NCBI GenBank assembly: GCA_017309275.1
Contig: JAFKLT010000048.1
Coordinates: forward strand, 1-64,000
Source of the DNA: Sphingomonadales bacterium
GTDB taxonomy: Bacteria; Pseudomonadota; Alphaproteobacteria; Sphingomonadales; Sphingomonadaceae
DNA: 64,000 nucleotides
Reading direction: 5' to 3'
Positions within the stretch are counted from its first letter, which is position 1, and each line of letters opens with the position of its first letter. Made by a program: the position numbers and the translations under genes. Shown piece after piece: positions 44,194 to 52,763 of this stretch. The notes under the pieces are model-generated. The model did no database searches, was not told the origin of the DNA, and saw only the letters and a program-made list of their open reading frames with translations.

Positions 44194-45696
44194 ATGGAAT
44201 CGGCCAGGATCTCGTCGCTGGGCCGCGACACGCGGGCGAGCCGCCTGATCATCATTCTCCTCACCATTGGATTTGCCGCGCTCCTCGCTGCGGCATCGAC
44301 AGCATTTTTTGTGCAGCGCCAAAATGAGGCCGACGCGCGCATGGTCGCACACACGCTCGCGGTGGAGGCCAATCTCGGCGCCTTTGCCAGCGCGACAGAA
44401 CGGATGGAGACCGCGCGCCGCGGACTGATCCTTACGCAGAACCCGGCGTTCTCGACGATCATGGACGAGGCCGAGGACCGGTCGCGCGCCCAGCTTGCAT
44501 CGCTCGAGACGCTGATCAGCGACAATCCGAACCAGCGCGGCCGCGCCGAAAGGCTTCGCGGGCATCTCGATGCTTATGGCCGTCATTACCGGGCGACGCT
44601 CGGCCTGCGCGGCACGGACCGCGCAGCACTGATCGCAGACTTCACGAACGACAAGGGGGTGCTCGAAGTGCGGGCCGCGCGCGCGCTCGTCGAGACGATG
44701 CTCGCAAGCGAGCTCGCCCTGCTCAAGAATCGTGAAGCGCGGCAGCAACGCACCCAGTCGCTGTTCACCCTGACGCTGATCGGAACCGGCATTCTCCTGC
44801 TGGTCGTTGCAGCCGCCACGCTGCTCCTCGTTCGCAACAATCTCGTCGAGCTCCGCGCATCGCGCGCGGAACTTCGCCGTCTCAACGAAGGGCTTGAGGA
44901 ACTGGTCGATGCGCGCACGGGCGAACTCAAGCGCGCCAATGCCGAAATCCAGCGCTTCGCCTATATCGTGTCGCACGATCTGCGTTCGCCACTCGTCAAT
45001 GTGATGGGTTTCACGGCCGAACTCGAGACCGCGCGCAAGGCGATCTCGGGCTATCTCGAACAGGGCGATGCGCAGGGCTGGAAGGCGCCCGACGCCGCGA
45101 CGCGGCTCGCGATCGAGGAGGATCTGCCGGAATCGATCGGCTTCATTCGCACCTCCACGCAGAAGATGGACCGGCTGATCAACGCGATCCTCAATCTCTC
45201 GCGCCAGGGTCGCCGCACGCTCGCGCCCGAAACGCTTGCTCTCGGCGACGTCGTGGGCGCGATCGTCGGCAGCCTGCAGCACCGCATCGACGAGACCGGC
45301 ACGACGGTCGAAGTGTCGGACCTGCCGACCGTGATCAATGACCGGGTCGCGGTCGAGCAGATCCTCTCGAATCTCATCGAAAATGCCCTCAAATATTCGC
45401 AGCCGGGGCGGGCGGGGATCATTCGCATAGCCGGGGGCGCCGATCTCGGGCGCGCTTGGGTGGCGGTCGCCGACAATGGTCGCGGCATCGAGCCGCGCGA
45501 TCACGAACGTGTGTTCGACCTCTTCCGAAGGTCGGGCGTCCAGGACCAGCAGGGGGAGGGGATCGGTCTTGCCCACGCCCGCGCGCTTGCCTATCGCCTC
45601 GGCGGTAATATCGAAATCCAGTCCGAACTCGGTGCGGGTTCCACCTTTCGGCTGATCCTGCCCCTCGTGTGGCAAAGCGGAGAAGAAGATGCCTGA
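44194..45696 (+). CDS. CHASE3 sensor histidine kinase
   Basis: 500 residues. Two membrane helices (about 18-40 and 190-213) flank a CHASE3-type extracytoplasmic domain (NEADARMVAHTLAVEANLGAFASATERMETARRGLILT). HisKA follows with His261 in IVSHDLRSPLVNVM, then HATPase_c (NLIENALKYSQPGRAG, DNGRGIEPRDHERVFDLF). Closest in layout to phytochrome-like kinases that signal to Rcp1-type regulators; the next gene is such a regulator. Overlaps it by 8 bases. Confidence 0.93.
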   Translation: MESARISSLGRDTRASRLIIILLTIGFAALLAAASTAFFVQRQNEADARMVAHTLAVEANLGAFASATERMETARRGLILTQNPAFSTIMDEAEDRSRAQLASLETLISDNPNQRGRAERLRGHLDAYGRHYRATLGLRGTDRAALIADFTNDKGVLEVRAARALVETMLASELALLKNREARQQRTQSLFTLTLIGTGILLLVVAAATLLLVRNNLVELRASRAELRRLNEGLEELVDARTGELKRANAEIQRFAYIVSHDLRSPLVNVMGFTAELETARKAISGYLEQGDAQGWKAPDAATRLAIEEDLPESIGFIRTSTQKMDRLINAILNLSRQGRRTLAPETLALGDVVGAIVGSLQHRIDETGTTVEVSDLPTVINDRVAVEQILSNLIENALKYSQPGRAGIIRIAGGADLGRAWVAVADNGRGIEPRDHERVFDLFRRSGVQDQQGEGIGLAHARALAYRLGGNIEIQSELGAGSTFRLILPLVWQSGEEDA

Positions 45697-46135
45697 CCAA
45701 CTGCCCGTAAACATCGTGATGATCGAGGACGACGAGGGGCATGCGCGCCTTATCGAGAAGAACATCCGGCGCGCCGGCATTTCCAACAAGATCCATCATT
45801 TTCTCGACGGCACCTCGGCTCTCGAGTTCCTGTACGATGCGGCGGAGGGCCCGGTGCGCAACGGGCCGGCGCTCGTGCTGCTCGACCTCAATCTGCCCGA
45901 CATGAGCGGGACCGACATTCTCGCCAGGCTGAAGGCCGACAGCAGTCCGCTGCGCCGCACGCCCGTCGTCGTGCTCACGACCACCGACGACAAGATCGAG
46001 ATCCAGCGCTGCTACGACCTCGGCTGCAACGTCTATATCACCAAGCCGGTGAACTATGAGAATTTCGCCGACGCCATTCGCCAGCTCGGTCTCTTCCTCT
46101 CGGTGATCCAGGTCCCCGATCCCGACCCGGCTTGA
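45689..46135 (+). CDS. Rcp1-type response regulator
   Basis: 148 residues, a receiver only: MIEDDEGHARLIEKNIRRAG, Asp66 in VLLDLNLPD, Lys in ITKPVNYENF. Rcp1-like extension before the phospho-site. It accepts phosphate from the kinase encoded upstream. The next gene starts with TTG overlapping its stop. Confidence 0.92.
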   Translation: MPDQLPVNIVMIEDDEGHARLIEKNIRRAGISNKIHHFLDGTSALEFLYDAAEGPVRNGPALVLLDLNLPDMSGTDILARLKADSSPLRRTPVVVLTTTDDKIEIQRCYDLGCNVYITKPVNYENFADAIRQLGLFLSVIQVPDPDPA

Positions 46136-47205
46136 GACCCGCCCTGGCCCACATTCTCTATATCGATGACGACGACGGCATGCGGCGGCTTGCGTCGCGC
46201 GCGCTTGGCCGGAAAGGTTATGAAGTCAGCCTCGCGGCGAGCGGCGGCGAGGGCGTCGACATGGCGAAGGTCACTGCCTTCGATCTCGTTGCCGTCGATC
46301 ACTATATGCCCGGGCAGGACGGTCTTGCCACGCTCGAGGCGCTTCGCGCACTACGCGACTGCCCGCCCGTCGTCTATGTGACGGGCTCCGAGGAGAGCCG
46401 CATCGCCGTGGCGGCGTTGAAGTCGGGTGCCGACGATTATGTGGTAAAGTCGGTCGGCGAGGATTTTTTCGATCTCTTGGCCTCGAGTTTCGAGCAGGTA
46501 CTCGAGCGTGCCCAGCTTCGACGCGCGCGCGCCGAGGTGGAGAGCGAGCTGCGCGCGACCAATGCGCGGCTGGAAGCGCTGCTCAAGGAAGTGAACCACC
46601 GCGTCGCGAACAATCTCCAGATGGTGATGTCTTTCGTCGCCCTCCAGTCCAAGACGATCGCCGATCCCGCCGCCCGCGAGGCGCTGAAGAAGACGCAGCA
46701 ACGGATCGCGACGGTCGCGCAAGTCAACCGGCGCCTCTACACCACCGACGACGTCGAATATGTGGCGATGGACGACTATCTGGGCGGCCTTGCCGAGGAT
46801 CTCTCGGCGACCTGGTCGACGGGCGTCGCCGCGCGGCGTGTCATTGCCGACGTCGAGCGCATGCGTGTGGCCACCGACAAGGCCGTTGCGCTCGGCATGA
46901 TCGCCAACGAATGGGTGAGCAACGCGTGCAAATATGCCTATGGCGACAGCGATGATGGCGAGATTCGGATATCGCTTCGCCGGGCCGACGAGACATTGCT
47001 CGAACTCGCGGTTGTCGACGACGGGGCAGGGATGCCGTCCGACGGAACGGCGCGCGGCACGGGTCTCGGAACGCGCCTCATCGAAGCTTTGGCGCGGACC
47101 CACAAGGCGGCTGTCTCTTACGGCGCGGTTGACCCTTCGCGCGATATGCCGGGCACGAGCGCGCTCATCCGGATCCAGTTGCGACCGGGCGAGCTCAAAG
47201 CCTAG
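46132..47205 (+). CDS. Receiver-HisKA_2 histidine kinase
   Basis: 357 residues. N-terminal receiver (1-125) with Asp56 in DLVAVDHYMP, then a HisKA_2/HWE-type kinase with His156 in LLKEVNHRVANNLQMVMSFV and a HATPase with NEWVSNACKYAYG and GTGLGTRLIEAL. HisKA_2 kinases phosphorylate PhyR-type regulators and control EcfG (family knowledge). A receiver in front lets the Rcp1 pathway modulate it. TTG start overlaps the previous stop. Confidence 0.9.
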   Translation: MRPALAHILYIDDDDGMRRLASRALGRKGYEVSLAASGGEGVDMAKVTAFDLVAVDHYMPGQDGLATLEALRALRDCPPVVYVTGSEESRIAVAALKSGADDYVVKSVGEDFFDLLASSFEQVLERAQLRRARAEVESELRATNARLEALLKEVNHRVANNLQMVMSFVALQSKTIADPAAREALKKTQQRIATVAQVNRRLYTTDDVEYVAMDDYLGGLAEDLSATWSTGVAARRVIADVERMRVATDKAVALGMIANEWVSNACKYAYGDSDDGEIRISLRRADETLLELAVVDDGAGMPSDGTARGTGLGTRLIEALARTHKAAVSYGAVDPSRDMPGTSALIRIQLRPGELKA

Positions 47206-48242
47206 TTTGTGCCGCGCGGCCGCCGTGCGGGTTCGGCCGCCGCTGACGGGCGAGGCTGGACGAGCGCATCGGACTGCTTTTCGGGGCGGATGTAGATCGA
47301 GCTGATATCGCTCGACGCAGCCTTGAGCTCGGCCTCGATCGCCTCGATCAACGTCTCGGCCTCGCCCATGGCGAGACGATCCTCGAAGTCGGCGCTTACG
47401 GCGACGAAGATCGAATTGGGTGCGGTGTGGATCGTGCGCACATGATTGACGGCGGTAATTTCGCGGCGCCGTTCGACGATGGTCCAGATACGCGCGATCA
47501 GTTCGGGGTCCGCAGCCTCGCCGATCAACAGCTCCTTCGCCTCGCGGGCTAGAAGGATCGCGACCGCCGCCAGGATTGCGCCGATCGCCATCGAGGCGAT
47601 GCCGTCGATCCGCGGATCCCCTGTCGCATGGCTCAGCCATATGCCGCCGGCGGCGATGGCGAGGCCGGCGAGCGCGGCGCTGTCTTCGAACAGGACGATG
47701 AAACCTGCGGGATTCTTCGACCGCCGCACCGCCGTCCACCAGCCGAGCCCGCGCCGCCCGGCGTTGAACTCGCGCACCGCGATCGTCCACGACGCACCCT
47801 CGAGCAGGAAGGCGATGGCGAGCACCACATAGTTGATCGTCGGATCGCGAAGCGGCTCGGGATCCCGGTAGTGAATCCAGCCTTCGTAGATGGAAATGCC
47901 GGCTCCGACAGCAAAGATGAGGATTGCGACGACGAACGCCCAGAAATAAAGTTCGCGGCCGTAGCCGAAGGGGTGACGATTGTCGGGCGGCCGCTTTGCC
48001 TTCGCTTGGCCGTAGAGGAGCAGCATCTGATTGCCGCTGTCGACGAGCGAATGGACCCCTTCCGATAGCATCGACGAGGAACCACTGATCGCCGCGGCGA
48101 CAAATTTGGCGACGGCGATGCCGAGATTGGCAAAGAGCGCACCGTAAAGCACGATGTTCGCCCTGATATGATGCGCCCTCGAGCGCGGCTTGCCCGTATC
48201 AGACTGGGCTATCACCGAGCTACTTTCGCCATCGCGGCGCAA
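47202..48242 (-). CDS. Cation diffusion facilitator transporter
   Basis: 346 residues with six membrane helices. Metal site motifs GVHSLVDSGNQMLLLY (HxxxD) and HPFGYGRELYFWAFVVA mark CDF transporters that export Zn, Fe or Mn. The C-terminal domain (about 240-310) is the cytosolic sensor and the tail is disordered. Convergent with the HisKA_2 kinase by 4 bases. Confidence 0.9.
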   Translation of the reverse strand: MRRDGESSSVIAQSDTGKPRSRAHHIRANIVLYGALFANLGIAVAKFVAAAISGSSSMLSEGVHSLVDSGNQMLLLYGQAKAKRPPDNRHPFGYGRELYFWAFVVAILIFAVGAGISIYEGWIHYRDPEPLRDPTINYVVLAIAFLLEGASWTIAVREFNAGRRGLGWWTAVRRSKNPAGFIVLFEDSAALAGLAIAAGGIWLSHATGDPRIDGIASMAIGAILAAVAILLAREAKELLIGEAADPELIARIWTIVERRREITAVNHVRTIHTAPNSIFVAVSADFEDRLAMGEAETLIEAIEAELKAASSDISSIYIRPEKQSDALVQPRPSAAAEPARRPRGTN

Positions 48243-48278
48243 GGGGCCGCGCAGGCTCTCGATATCGATAGACAGGGG

Positions 48279-48521
48279 ATGGGACGCGTCATGGGACAGC
48301 TACGCCCGGCGGGGCGGCACGTTCCCGAGACGCGTCGCTATGTCCCCGCTCCATCAGCGCCGCCCAGCGCGCGTCTAACGCTGACCGCGCGCCGCGGGGG
48401 CGCGAAGGTGCCGGAAGGCGGAAGAAGGTGGGCAGTGCCACTCCTTAGCGCGAACATGGCGGCGTTCTTCGCTTATTTTATCTGGCGCGTGATCCGCTTC
48501 AAGCCGAGCGGCGCCGCTTGA
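48279..48521 (+). CDS. Possible small membrane protein
   Basis: 80 residues with a C-terminal hydrophobic segment (VPLLSANMAAFFAYFIWRVIRF). Start uncertain with AGGGG upstream. It could be a real small membrane protein, or a chance frame. Confidence 0.3.
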   Translation: MGRVMGQLRPAGRHVPETRRYVPAPSAPPSARLTLTARRGGAKVPEGGRRWAVPLLSANMAAFFAYFIWRVIRFKPSGAA

Positions 48522-49868
48522 TCATCTTTTGCTGGCTGCAGCAGCGACCGGTGATCCCATCGCGAGCGCGCGAGGTCCGGTGACGCGCCACACCGTGTTC
48601 GAGAGATCGTCGGCGATCCAGAGCGCGCCGCGCGCCGGGTCCCAGGTGACGCCGACCGGGCGGCCGCGCGCTTTGCCGTCCTTGATGAAGCCGGTCACGA
48701 AATCCTTCGGCTTGCCGGCAGGACGTCCGTTGGCGAAGGGGATGAAGCTGACCTTGTAGCCGGCGAGAGTCTGGCGGTTCCAGCTGCCATGCTCTCCAAC
48801 GAAGGCGCCCGTCTCATAGCCCGGGAGCCCGCCTTCGGTCGCAAAGCTCAGCCCGAGCGGCGCGACGTGCGAACCGAGCGCATAATCGGGAGTGACTGCG
48901 GTCCTGACGAGCTCGGGCTTTTGTGGATGAACGCGCGGGTCGGGATGGCGTCCCCAATAGCTGTAGGGCCAGCCGTAGAAAGCGCCCTCGCGCACCGAGG
49001 TCAGATAATCGGGTACGAGCTCGGCGCCAAGCTCGTCGCGTTCGTTCACCACCGCCCAGAGGGCGTTCGACGATGGCTCGAAGGCGAGGGCGGTCGGGTT
49101 GCGGATGCCCGAGACGAGGATGCGGCTCGCGCCGGTGGCGGCATCGACCTCCCAAATGACGGCGCGATCCTCCTCGATGCTCATTCCCCGCTCGCCGATA
49201 TTGCTGTTCGAGCCGATGCCGACATAAAGCTTCGACCCGTCCGCGCTCGCGGCGAGCGATTTCGTCCAGTGATGATTGACCGCTGCCGGGAGCTTGGTCA
49301 CTTCCTCGCCCTTGCCAGCGATGCGCGTTGCGCCCGGCGTGTACGCGAAGCGCAGCAGCGCACCCTGGTTGGCGACATAAAGGTCGTTCCCGACGAGCGC
49401 GAGGCCATAGGGCGCATCGAGATCCTCGATGAAGCTGGTGCGAAGTTCGGGTTTGCCGTCGCCGTTCGCGTCGCGAAGCAAGGTGATGCGGTCGCCGCCC
49501 TTCACCGAGGATTTTCCAAGGCTCTTGATATAGCCCGCGATCACATCCTTCGGGCGGAGCTTCGGTGCATGGCCGCCCGAACCTTCGGCGACGAGAATGT
49601 CGCCATTGGGGAGGATGAGGATCTGCCGCGGAATCTTGAGGTCGGTGGCGACCGGCACGACCTTGAAACCGGCTGGAACGGTCGGAAGCTCGCCGTTCCA
49701 TCCTGCAGGCTTGGCGATTTTCATCGGTGGGACGAGCGTCTCGTCGATATTCGGCAGGCTCGGGCTGGCGCCCGTCTGGTCGAGTTTTCCATCGCCTTTG
49801 CCGCAGCCGGCGAGCGCGGCCGCTAGCGCCGCCGCAGCGACGAGGCCAAGCGAGGTCTGCCGGTTCAT
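48522..49868 (-). CDS. Sorbosone-dehydrogenase-like beta-propeller lipoprotein
   Basis: 448 residues. Lipobox LAGC at about 22. The rest is a beta-propeller of the L-sorbosone/PQQ-dependent glucose dehydrogenase type (IPRQILILPNGDILVAEGSGG, DAPYGLALVGNDLYVANQGALLRF, VNHHWTKSLAASADGSKLYVGIGS, NPTALAFEPSSNALWAVVNERDELG). It may oxidise sugars in the periplasm, though PQQ genes are not seen here. ATG overlaps the DUF2231 stop (ATGA), an operon. Confidence 0.87.
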   Translation of the reverse strand: MNRQTSLGLVAAAALAAALAGCGKGDGKLDQTGASPSLPNIDETLVPPMKIAKPAGWNGELPTVPAGFKVVPVATDLKIPRQILILPNGDILVAEGSGGHAPKLRPKDVIAGYIKSLGKSSVKGGDRITLLRDANGDGKPELRTSFIEDLDAPYGLALVGNDLYVANQGALLRFAYTPGATRIAGKGEEVTKLPAAVNHHWTKSLAASADGSKLYVGIGSNSNIGERGMSIEEDRAVIWEVDAATGASRILVSGIRNPTALAFEPSSNALWAVVNERDELGAELVPDYLTSVREGAFYGWPYSYWGRHPDPRVHPQKPELVRTAVTPDYALGSHVAPLGLSFATEGGLPGYETGAFVGEHGSWNRQTLAGYKVSFIPFANGRPAGKPKDFVTGFIKDGKARGRPVGVTWDPARGALWIADDLSNTVWRVTGPRALAMGSPVAAAASKR

Positions 49869-50311
49869 GCGCGGGGCTCCTTCGCTGCGTGGAGAAGCCA
49901 GGCGGCGGCAATCGCTGCAACTGTGGATAGGGCCGAGAGGGTCGCGCCGGCCGTGCCGACCGAACTCCAGGCATCCTGGCTATGCTTGAAGGCGTTCACG
50001 AGGCCCGCGATCCACATAACGAGGATCAGCAGAAAATAGGCGGTGGCAGGCCCGCGCTTTGGCTGCTTTCGGCCTCGGACAAATGCTATGGCAGACCACA
50101 GGAGCACCGGAGCCCCGAATATCAGCCCGCCCGTGATCAACCAGGCCGAGAAATTGCTCCACTGCATCTCGGCGCTGTTGAGATAGGTGATGTCGGAAAG
50201 GAGCGCGCTGCTGAACAGGGCGACCGGAAAGGCGAGGAGAATGGCGTGCAGCGGATGGGGCGCGTGTCGGCGATAGGGCGGGTCGGTGAAAGGCGATGGG
50301 GCCGTTGCCAT
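49865..50311 (-). CDS. DUF2231 membrane protein
   Basis: 148 residues with four membrane helices (HPLHAILLAFPVALFSSALLS, FSAWLITGGLIFGAPVLLWSAIAF, AYFLLILVMWIAGLVNAF, AGATLSALSTVAAIAAAWLL). HPLHAILLAFPVA is the DUF2231 hallmark. Start ATG 50311 follows GGAGATCAAT; an earlier ATG at 50323 is possible. It probably partners the sugar dehydrogenase as an electron acceptor or membrane anchor (inference from the operon). Confidence 0.82.
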   Translation of the reverse strand: MATAPSPFTDPPYRRHAPHPLHAILLAFPVALFSSALLSDITYLNSAEMQWSNFSAWLITGGLIFGAPVLLWSAIAFVRGRKQPKRGPATAYFLLILVMWIAGLVNAFKHSQDAWSSVGTAGATLSALSTVAAIAAAWLLHAAKEPRA

Positions 50312-50368
50312 ATTGATCTCCATGCAGGCCCCCGTCTGGATAATGCGCCGACCGCCCAATAGTTTCCC

Positions 50369-50394
50369 GGAACCCGCGCGCCGGGCGCGACGTT
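50369..50394 (+). promoter_or_regulatory. EcfG-type promoter upstream of the oxidase cluster
   Basis: GGAAC-N17-CGTT, 9 bases before the ATG of ctaG at 50404. The predicted start of transcription is about 50401, so the first message would be nearly leaderless. Confidence 0.7.
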
Positions 50395-50403
50395 GGCAAT
50401 TGG

Positions 50404-51117
50404 ATGGATCCGTCCTCGATTCCTTATTGTGGTCCCGCGCCGATCCCGGCTGACTGGATGCTGCGCTGGAATCTCGATCCCGGGCTGCTCGCGGCGCTGG
50501 GCGCCGCGGCGCTGATGGCGTGGCGATGGAAAACGCGCGGTCCCTTCTGGGCCGGGTTCGCGCTGATCGCCCTTCTGTTCGTGTCGCCGCTATGCGCCCT
50601 GTCGTCGGCGCTCTTCTCGGTGCGCGTCGCGCACCATATCATCCTGACCGCGGTTGCGGCTCCGCTGTTTGCGCTCGGCCTGCCGCGGTTTCGGCCGCGC
50701 GGCGGTGCGCCGCTATGGGCGGCCGGGCACATTCTCGCATTCTGGATCTGGCACGCGCCGGCGCCCTATGCTCTCGCGCTGGCGAGTGACGGCGCCTTCT
50801 GGTTGATGCAGCTTTCGTTGCTCGCGACCGCGTTCGGCTTCTGGGCTTCGCTCCGCTCGTCGTCGCCGCCGCTCGCGATCGGCCTGCTGCTTGCCATGAT
50901 GGTGCAGATGGGGCTGCTCGGGGCGCTCATCACCTTCGCGGGCACGCCCCTCTATGCGCCCCATCTCGCGACGACGATGGCCTGGGGGCTGGCGCCGCTC
51001 GAAGATCAGCAACTGGCGGGGCTCATCATGTGGGCTCCTGCCGCGGCTCTTTATCTCGGCGCGGCGCTCTGGACCGGCTGGCGCCTCCTCGGCGAGCCGC
51101 CCCCGGTGGCAGCATGA
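50404..51117 (+). CDS. ctaG: CtaG-type cytochrome oxidase assembly protein
   Basis: 237 residues, about six or seven membrane helices, of the Caa3_CtaG family (LFSVRVAHHIILTAVAAPLFALGLPRF, HILAFWIWHAPAPYALAL, LATTMAWGLAPLEDQQLAGLIMW). It helps insert copper or heme into the oxidase. Start at ATG 50404 is nearly leaderless; ATG 50458 is an alternative. ATGA overlap with the cytochrome b gene. Confidence 0.88.
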   Translation: MDPSSIPYCGPAPIPADWMLRWNLDPGLLAALGAAALMAWRWKTRGPFWAGFALIALLFVSPLCALSSALFSVRVAHHIILTAVAAPLFALGLPRFRPRGGAPLWAAGHILAFWIWHAPAPYALALASDGAFWLMQLSLLATAFGFWASLRSSSPPLAIGLLLAMMVQMGLLGALITFAGTPLYAPHLATTMAWGLAPLEDQQLAGLIMWAPAAALYLGAALWTGWRLLGEPPPVAA

Positions 51118-51776
51118 TCGAGGCGATCCAGGCGTGGGCGGCGCGCTATGCCGCCGACCGCCGCTACTCGCCCGTCGGGCAGCTATTCCACTGGACGATG
51201 GCCGCGCTCATCCTATTCCAGCTCGGCTGGGGCTGGCGCATGAGCCGCATCGACGCGGGTGGCGACAAGTTGGAGGCGTTTCGGGTTCATGCCGAACTCG
51301 GCCTGCTGATGCTCGTGCTTGCTGCGCTGCGTTCGATCTGGCGGATGATCGTGCCGGGTCCCATCAACGATGCCGACCGGCTGGGCTGGCAGACGGTCGC
51401 AGCCTATGTGACGCACATACTCTTTTACGTCTGCTTTTTCGGTCTGCCGCTCTCGGGCTGGGCGATGTGGTCGGTGGTCGGCGGCGAGCCGCTCGAAGTG
51501 GCGGGGCTCCTTCCCTGGCCGCACATGCCCTTCGATAGTCTGGAAAAAGGCATTCAGTGGTGGATTCTCGACTGGGCGGAGGGAATCCATGCGCTCCTGA
51601 TCATTCTCCTCGTCGCGATGATCCCGCTGCACGTTGGCGCGGCTCTGAAACATCATTTCTGGGATCGGCACGACGTGCTGCGGGGGATGTTGCCCGAGCT
51701 TCCGGAGGATGGGGCGGAAAGGACGCCGCATGACGGGACACCGCCGCAAGCTCGGCGACCGAGAGCAGGCGGCTGA
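51114..51776 (+). CDS. Cytochrome b561-like membrane protein
   Basis: 220 residues, four membrane helices with heme His ligands (QLFHWTMAALILFQLGWGWRM, AFRVHAELGLLMLVLAALRSIWR, HILFYVCFFGLPLSGWAM, GIHALLIILLVAMIPLHVGAALKHHFW). The protein is expected to end near the heme b segment RHDVLRGMLP; residues beyond (EDGAERTPHDGTPPQARRPRAGG) are low-complexity and overlap the convergent cytochrome c gene. It may carry electrons between the quinone pool and the c-type cytochrome. Confidence 0.85.
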   Translation: MIEAIQAWAARYAADRRYSPVGQLFHWTMAALILFQLGWGWRMSRIDAGGDKLEAFRVHAELGLLMLVLAALRSIWRMIVPGPINDADRLGWQTVAAYVTHILFYVCFFGLPLSGWAMWSVVGGEPLEVAGLLPWPHMPFDSLEKGIQWWILDWAEGIHALLIILLVAMIPLHVGAALKHHFWDRHDVLRGMLPELPEDGAERTPHDGTPPQARRPRAGG

Positions 51777-52335
51777 CGCGGCGCATCTCGCCTAGCGGGT
51801 CATTGTTGCGCTTCGCTTCGCGCCACGCGCGAAGCTGGCCCGCGACATAGGCGGCGGACTGACCGGCCAGCGGCGGATTGGCGGCATCGCCCACGCCGCC
51901 CACACCGTGGCACGAGGCGCAAGACGGCAATCCCCGCGCGGGATCGCCCTCGTCGTAGAGGCGCGCACCCGCCGGATTGCCGGCTTCGACCGGCCACGCC
52001 GCGGGCTGGATCGCCGCGTAGAATGCCGACACTTTCGATCGGTCGCCGTCGCCGAGTTTGCGGACGATTGCGCGCATCGCGGCATGCTCGCGGCGACCAT
52101 TTGCATAATCGTCGAGCTGCCGATGGAGATAGCCCGCGTCGAGCCCGGCGAGGCGCGGCGCGGCGCGCCCGTCGCCTTCGCCCTGCAGCCCGTGACAGGT
52201 GAAGCAGGCCGCTTCGGCGCCCGCATCGCCGCCGCTCATCGCGATCGTCTCGCCCGTCGCGCGAAAGCGGTCAGTCGGCGCGGGCGCTTGGCATGCGGAT
52301 AGGAGGAACAGGAGGAGGAGGGGGGCTTTGCGCAC
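51601..52335 (-). CDS. Diheme c-type cytochrome (c4-like), lipoprotein
   Basis: 244 residues, GTG start. Lipobox LSAC, then two CxxCH heme sites (CFTCHG about 44-48, CASCHG about 137-141), each followed by a class-I cytochrome fold with Met ligands. It passes electrons in the periplasm. The domain should end about SRHAASFPP, so the last 30 residues (HPPEARATSPAARRADP and on) are an atypical extension overlapping the cytochrome b gene. Transcribed in the opposite direction from the rest of the oxidase cluster. Confidence 0.85.
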   Translation of the reverse strand: MRKAPLLLLFLLSACQAPAPTDRFRATGETIAMSGGDAGAEAACFTCHGLQGEGDGRAAPRLAGLDAGYLHRQLDDYANGRREHAAMRAIVRKLGDGDRSKVSAFYAAIQPAAWPVEAGNPAGARLYDEGDPARGLPSCASCHGVGGVGDAANPPLAGQSAAYVAGQLRAWREAKRNNDPLGEMRRVSRLLSVAELAAVSRHAASFPPHPPEARATSPAARRADPRNDVSEPRQRAAGSSRRGE

Positions 52336-52341
52336 GCTTCG

Positions 52342-52369
52342 GGAACCAATGGCCGCGCGAGGTGGTTCC
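52342..52369. promoter_or_regulatory. Bidirectional EcfG-type promoter
   Basis: Inverted repeat GGGAACC-N16-GGTTCCC. Read on either strand it gives GGAAC-N17-GGTT, the -35 of one promoter overlapping the -10 of the other. It lies between the divergent diheme cytochrome (GTG 52335, nearly leaderless) and the cytochrome c at 52398. Confidence 0.6.
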
Positions 52370-52397
52370 CAAAGCGAAACGAGGACGGTGAACGGCT

Positions 52398-52763
52398 ATG
52401 AAAGGGGGTGCTGCGATTTCGGTCTTGATGCTGCTCGGCGCCTGCGCGCCCGTCCCGGTTGAAACGGCACCCGCCGACCCCGCCGCCGTCGCGCGCGGGC
52501 GCGATGCCGCGGCGCGGCTCGGTTGCGGCGCTTGCCATGCCATGCCCGGCATCACCTGGCCGAAAGGGCGCGTGGGACCGCCGCTCGCGGGCTTCGGCGC
52601 GCGCCCGCTGATCGCGGGCAAACTGCCAAATCGCGCGCCGCTGCTTGCCGCCTTCGTCACCGACGCGCCGGCGATGGCGCCGGGGACCGGGATGCCGGCG
52701 ATACCGATGAAAAGAGCCGAAGCCGATGATATCGCCGCCTGGCTGCTGAGCCTCGATGACTGA
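52398..52763 (+). CDS. Class I cytochrome c lipoprotein
   Basis: 121 residues. Signal peptide and lipobox LLGAC, one heme site CGACH, ligand Met in MPAIPMKRAEADDIAAWL. Periplasmic electron carrier likely feeding the oxidase encoded next. It overlaps coxB by 8 bases. Confidence 0.88.
   Translation: MKGGAAISVLMLLGACAPVPVETAPADPAAVARGRDAAARLGCGACHAMPGITWPKGRVGPPLAGFGARPLIAGKLPNRAPLLAAFVTDAPAMAPGTGMPAIPMKRAEADDIAAWLLSLDD

Noticed and set aside
44005-45789. Minus-strand frame of 594 codons across the CHASE3 kinase
   Set aside because: Antisense shadow of the kinase, which has clear catalytic motifs on the plus strand.
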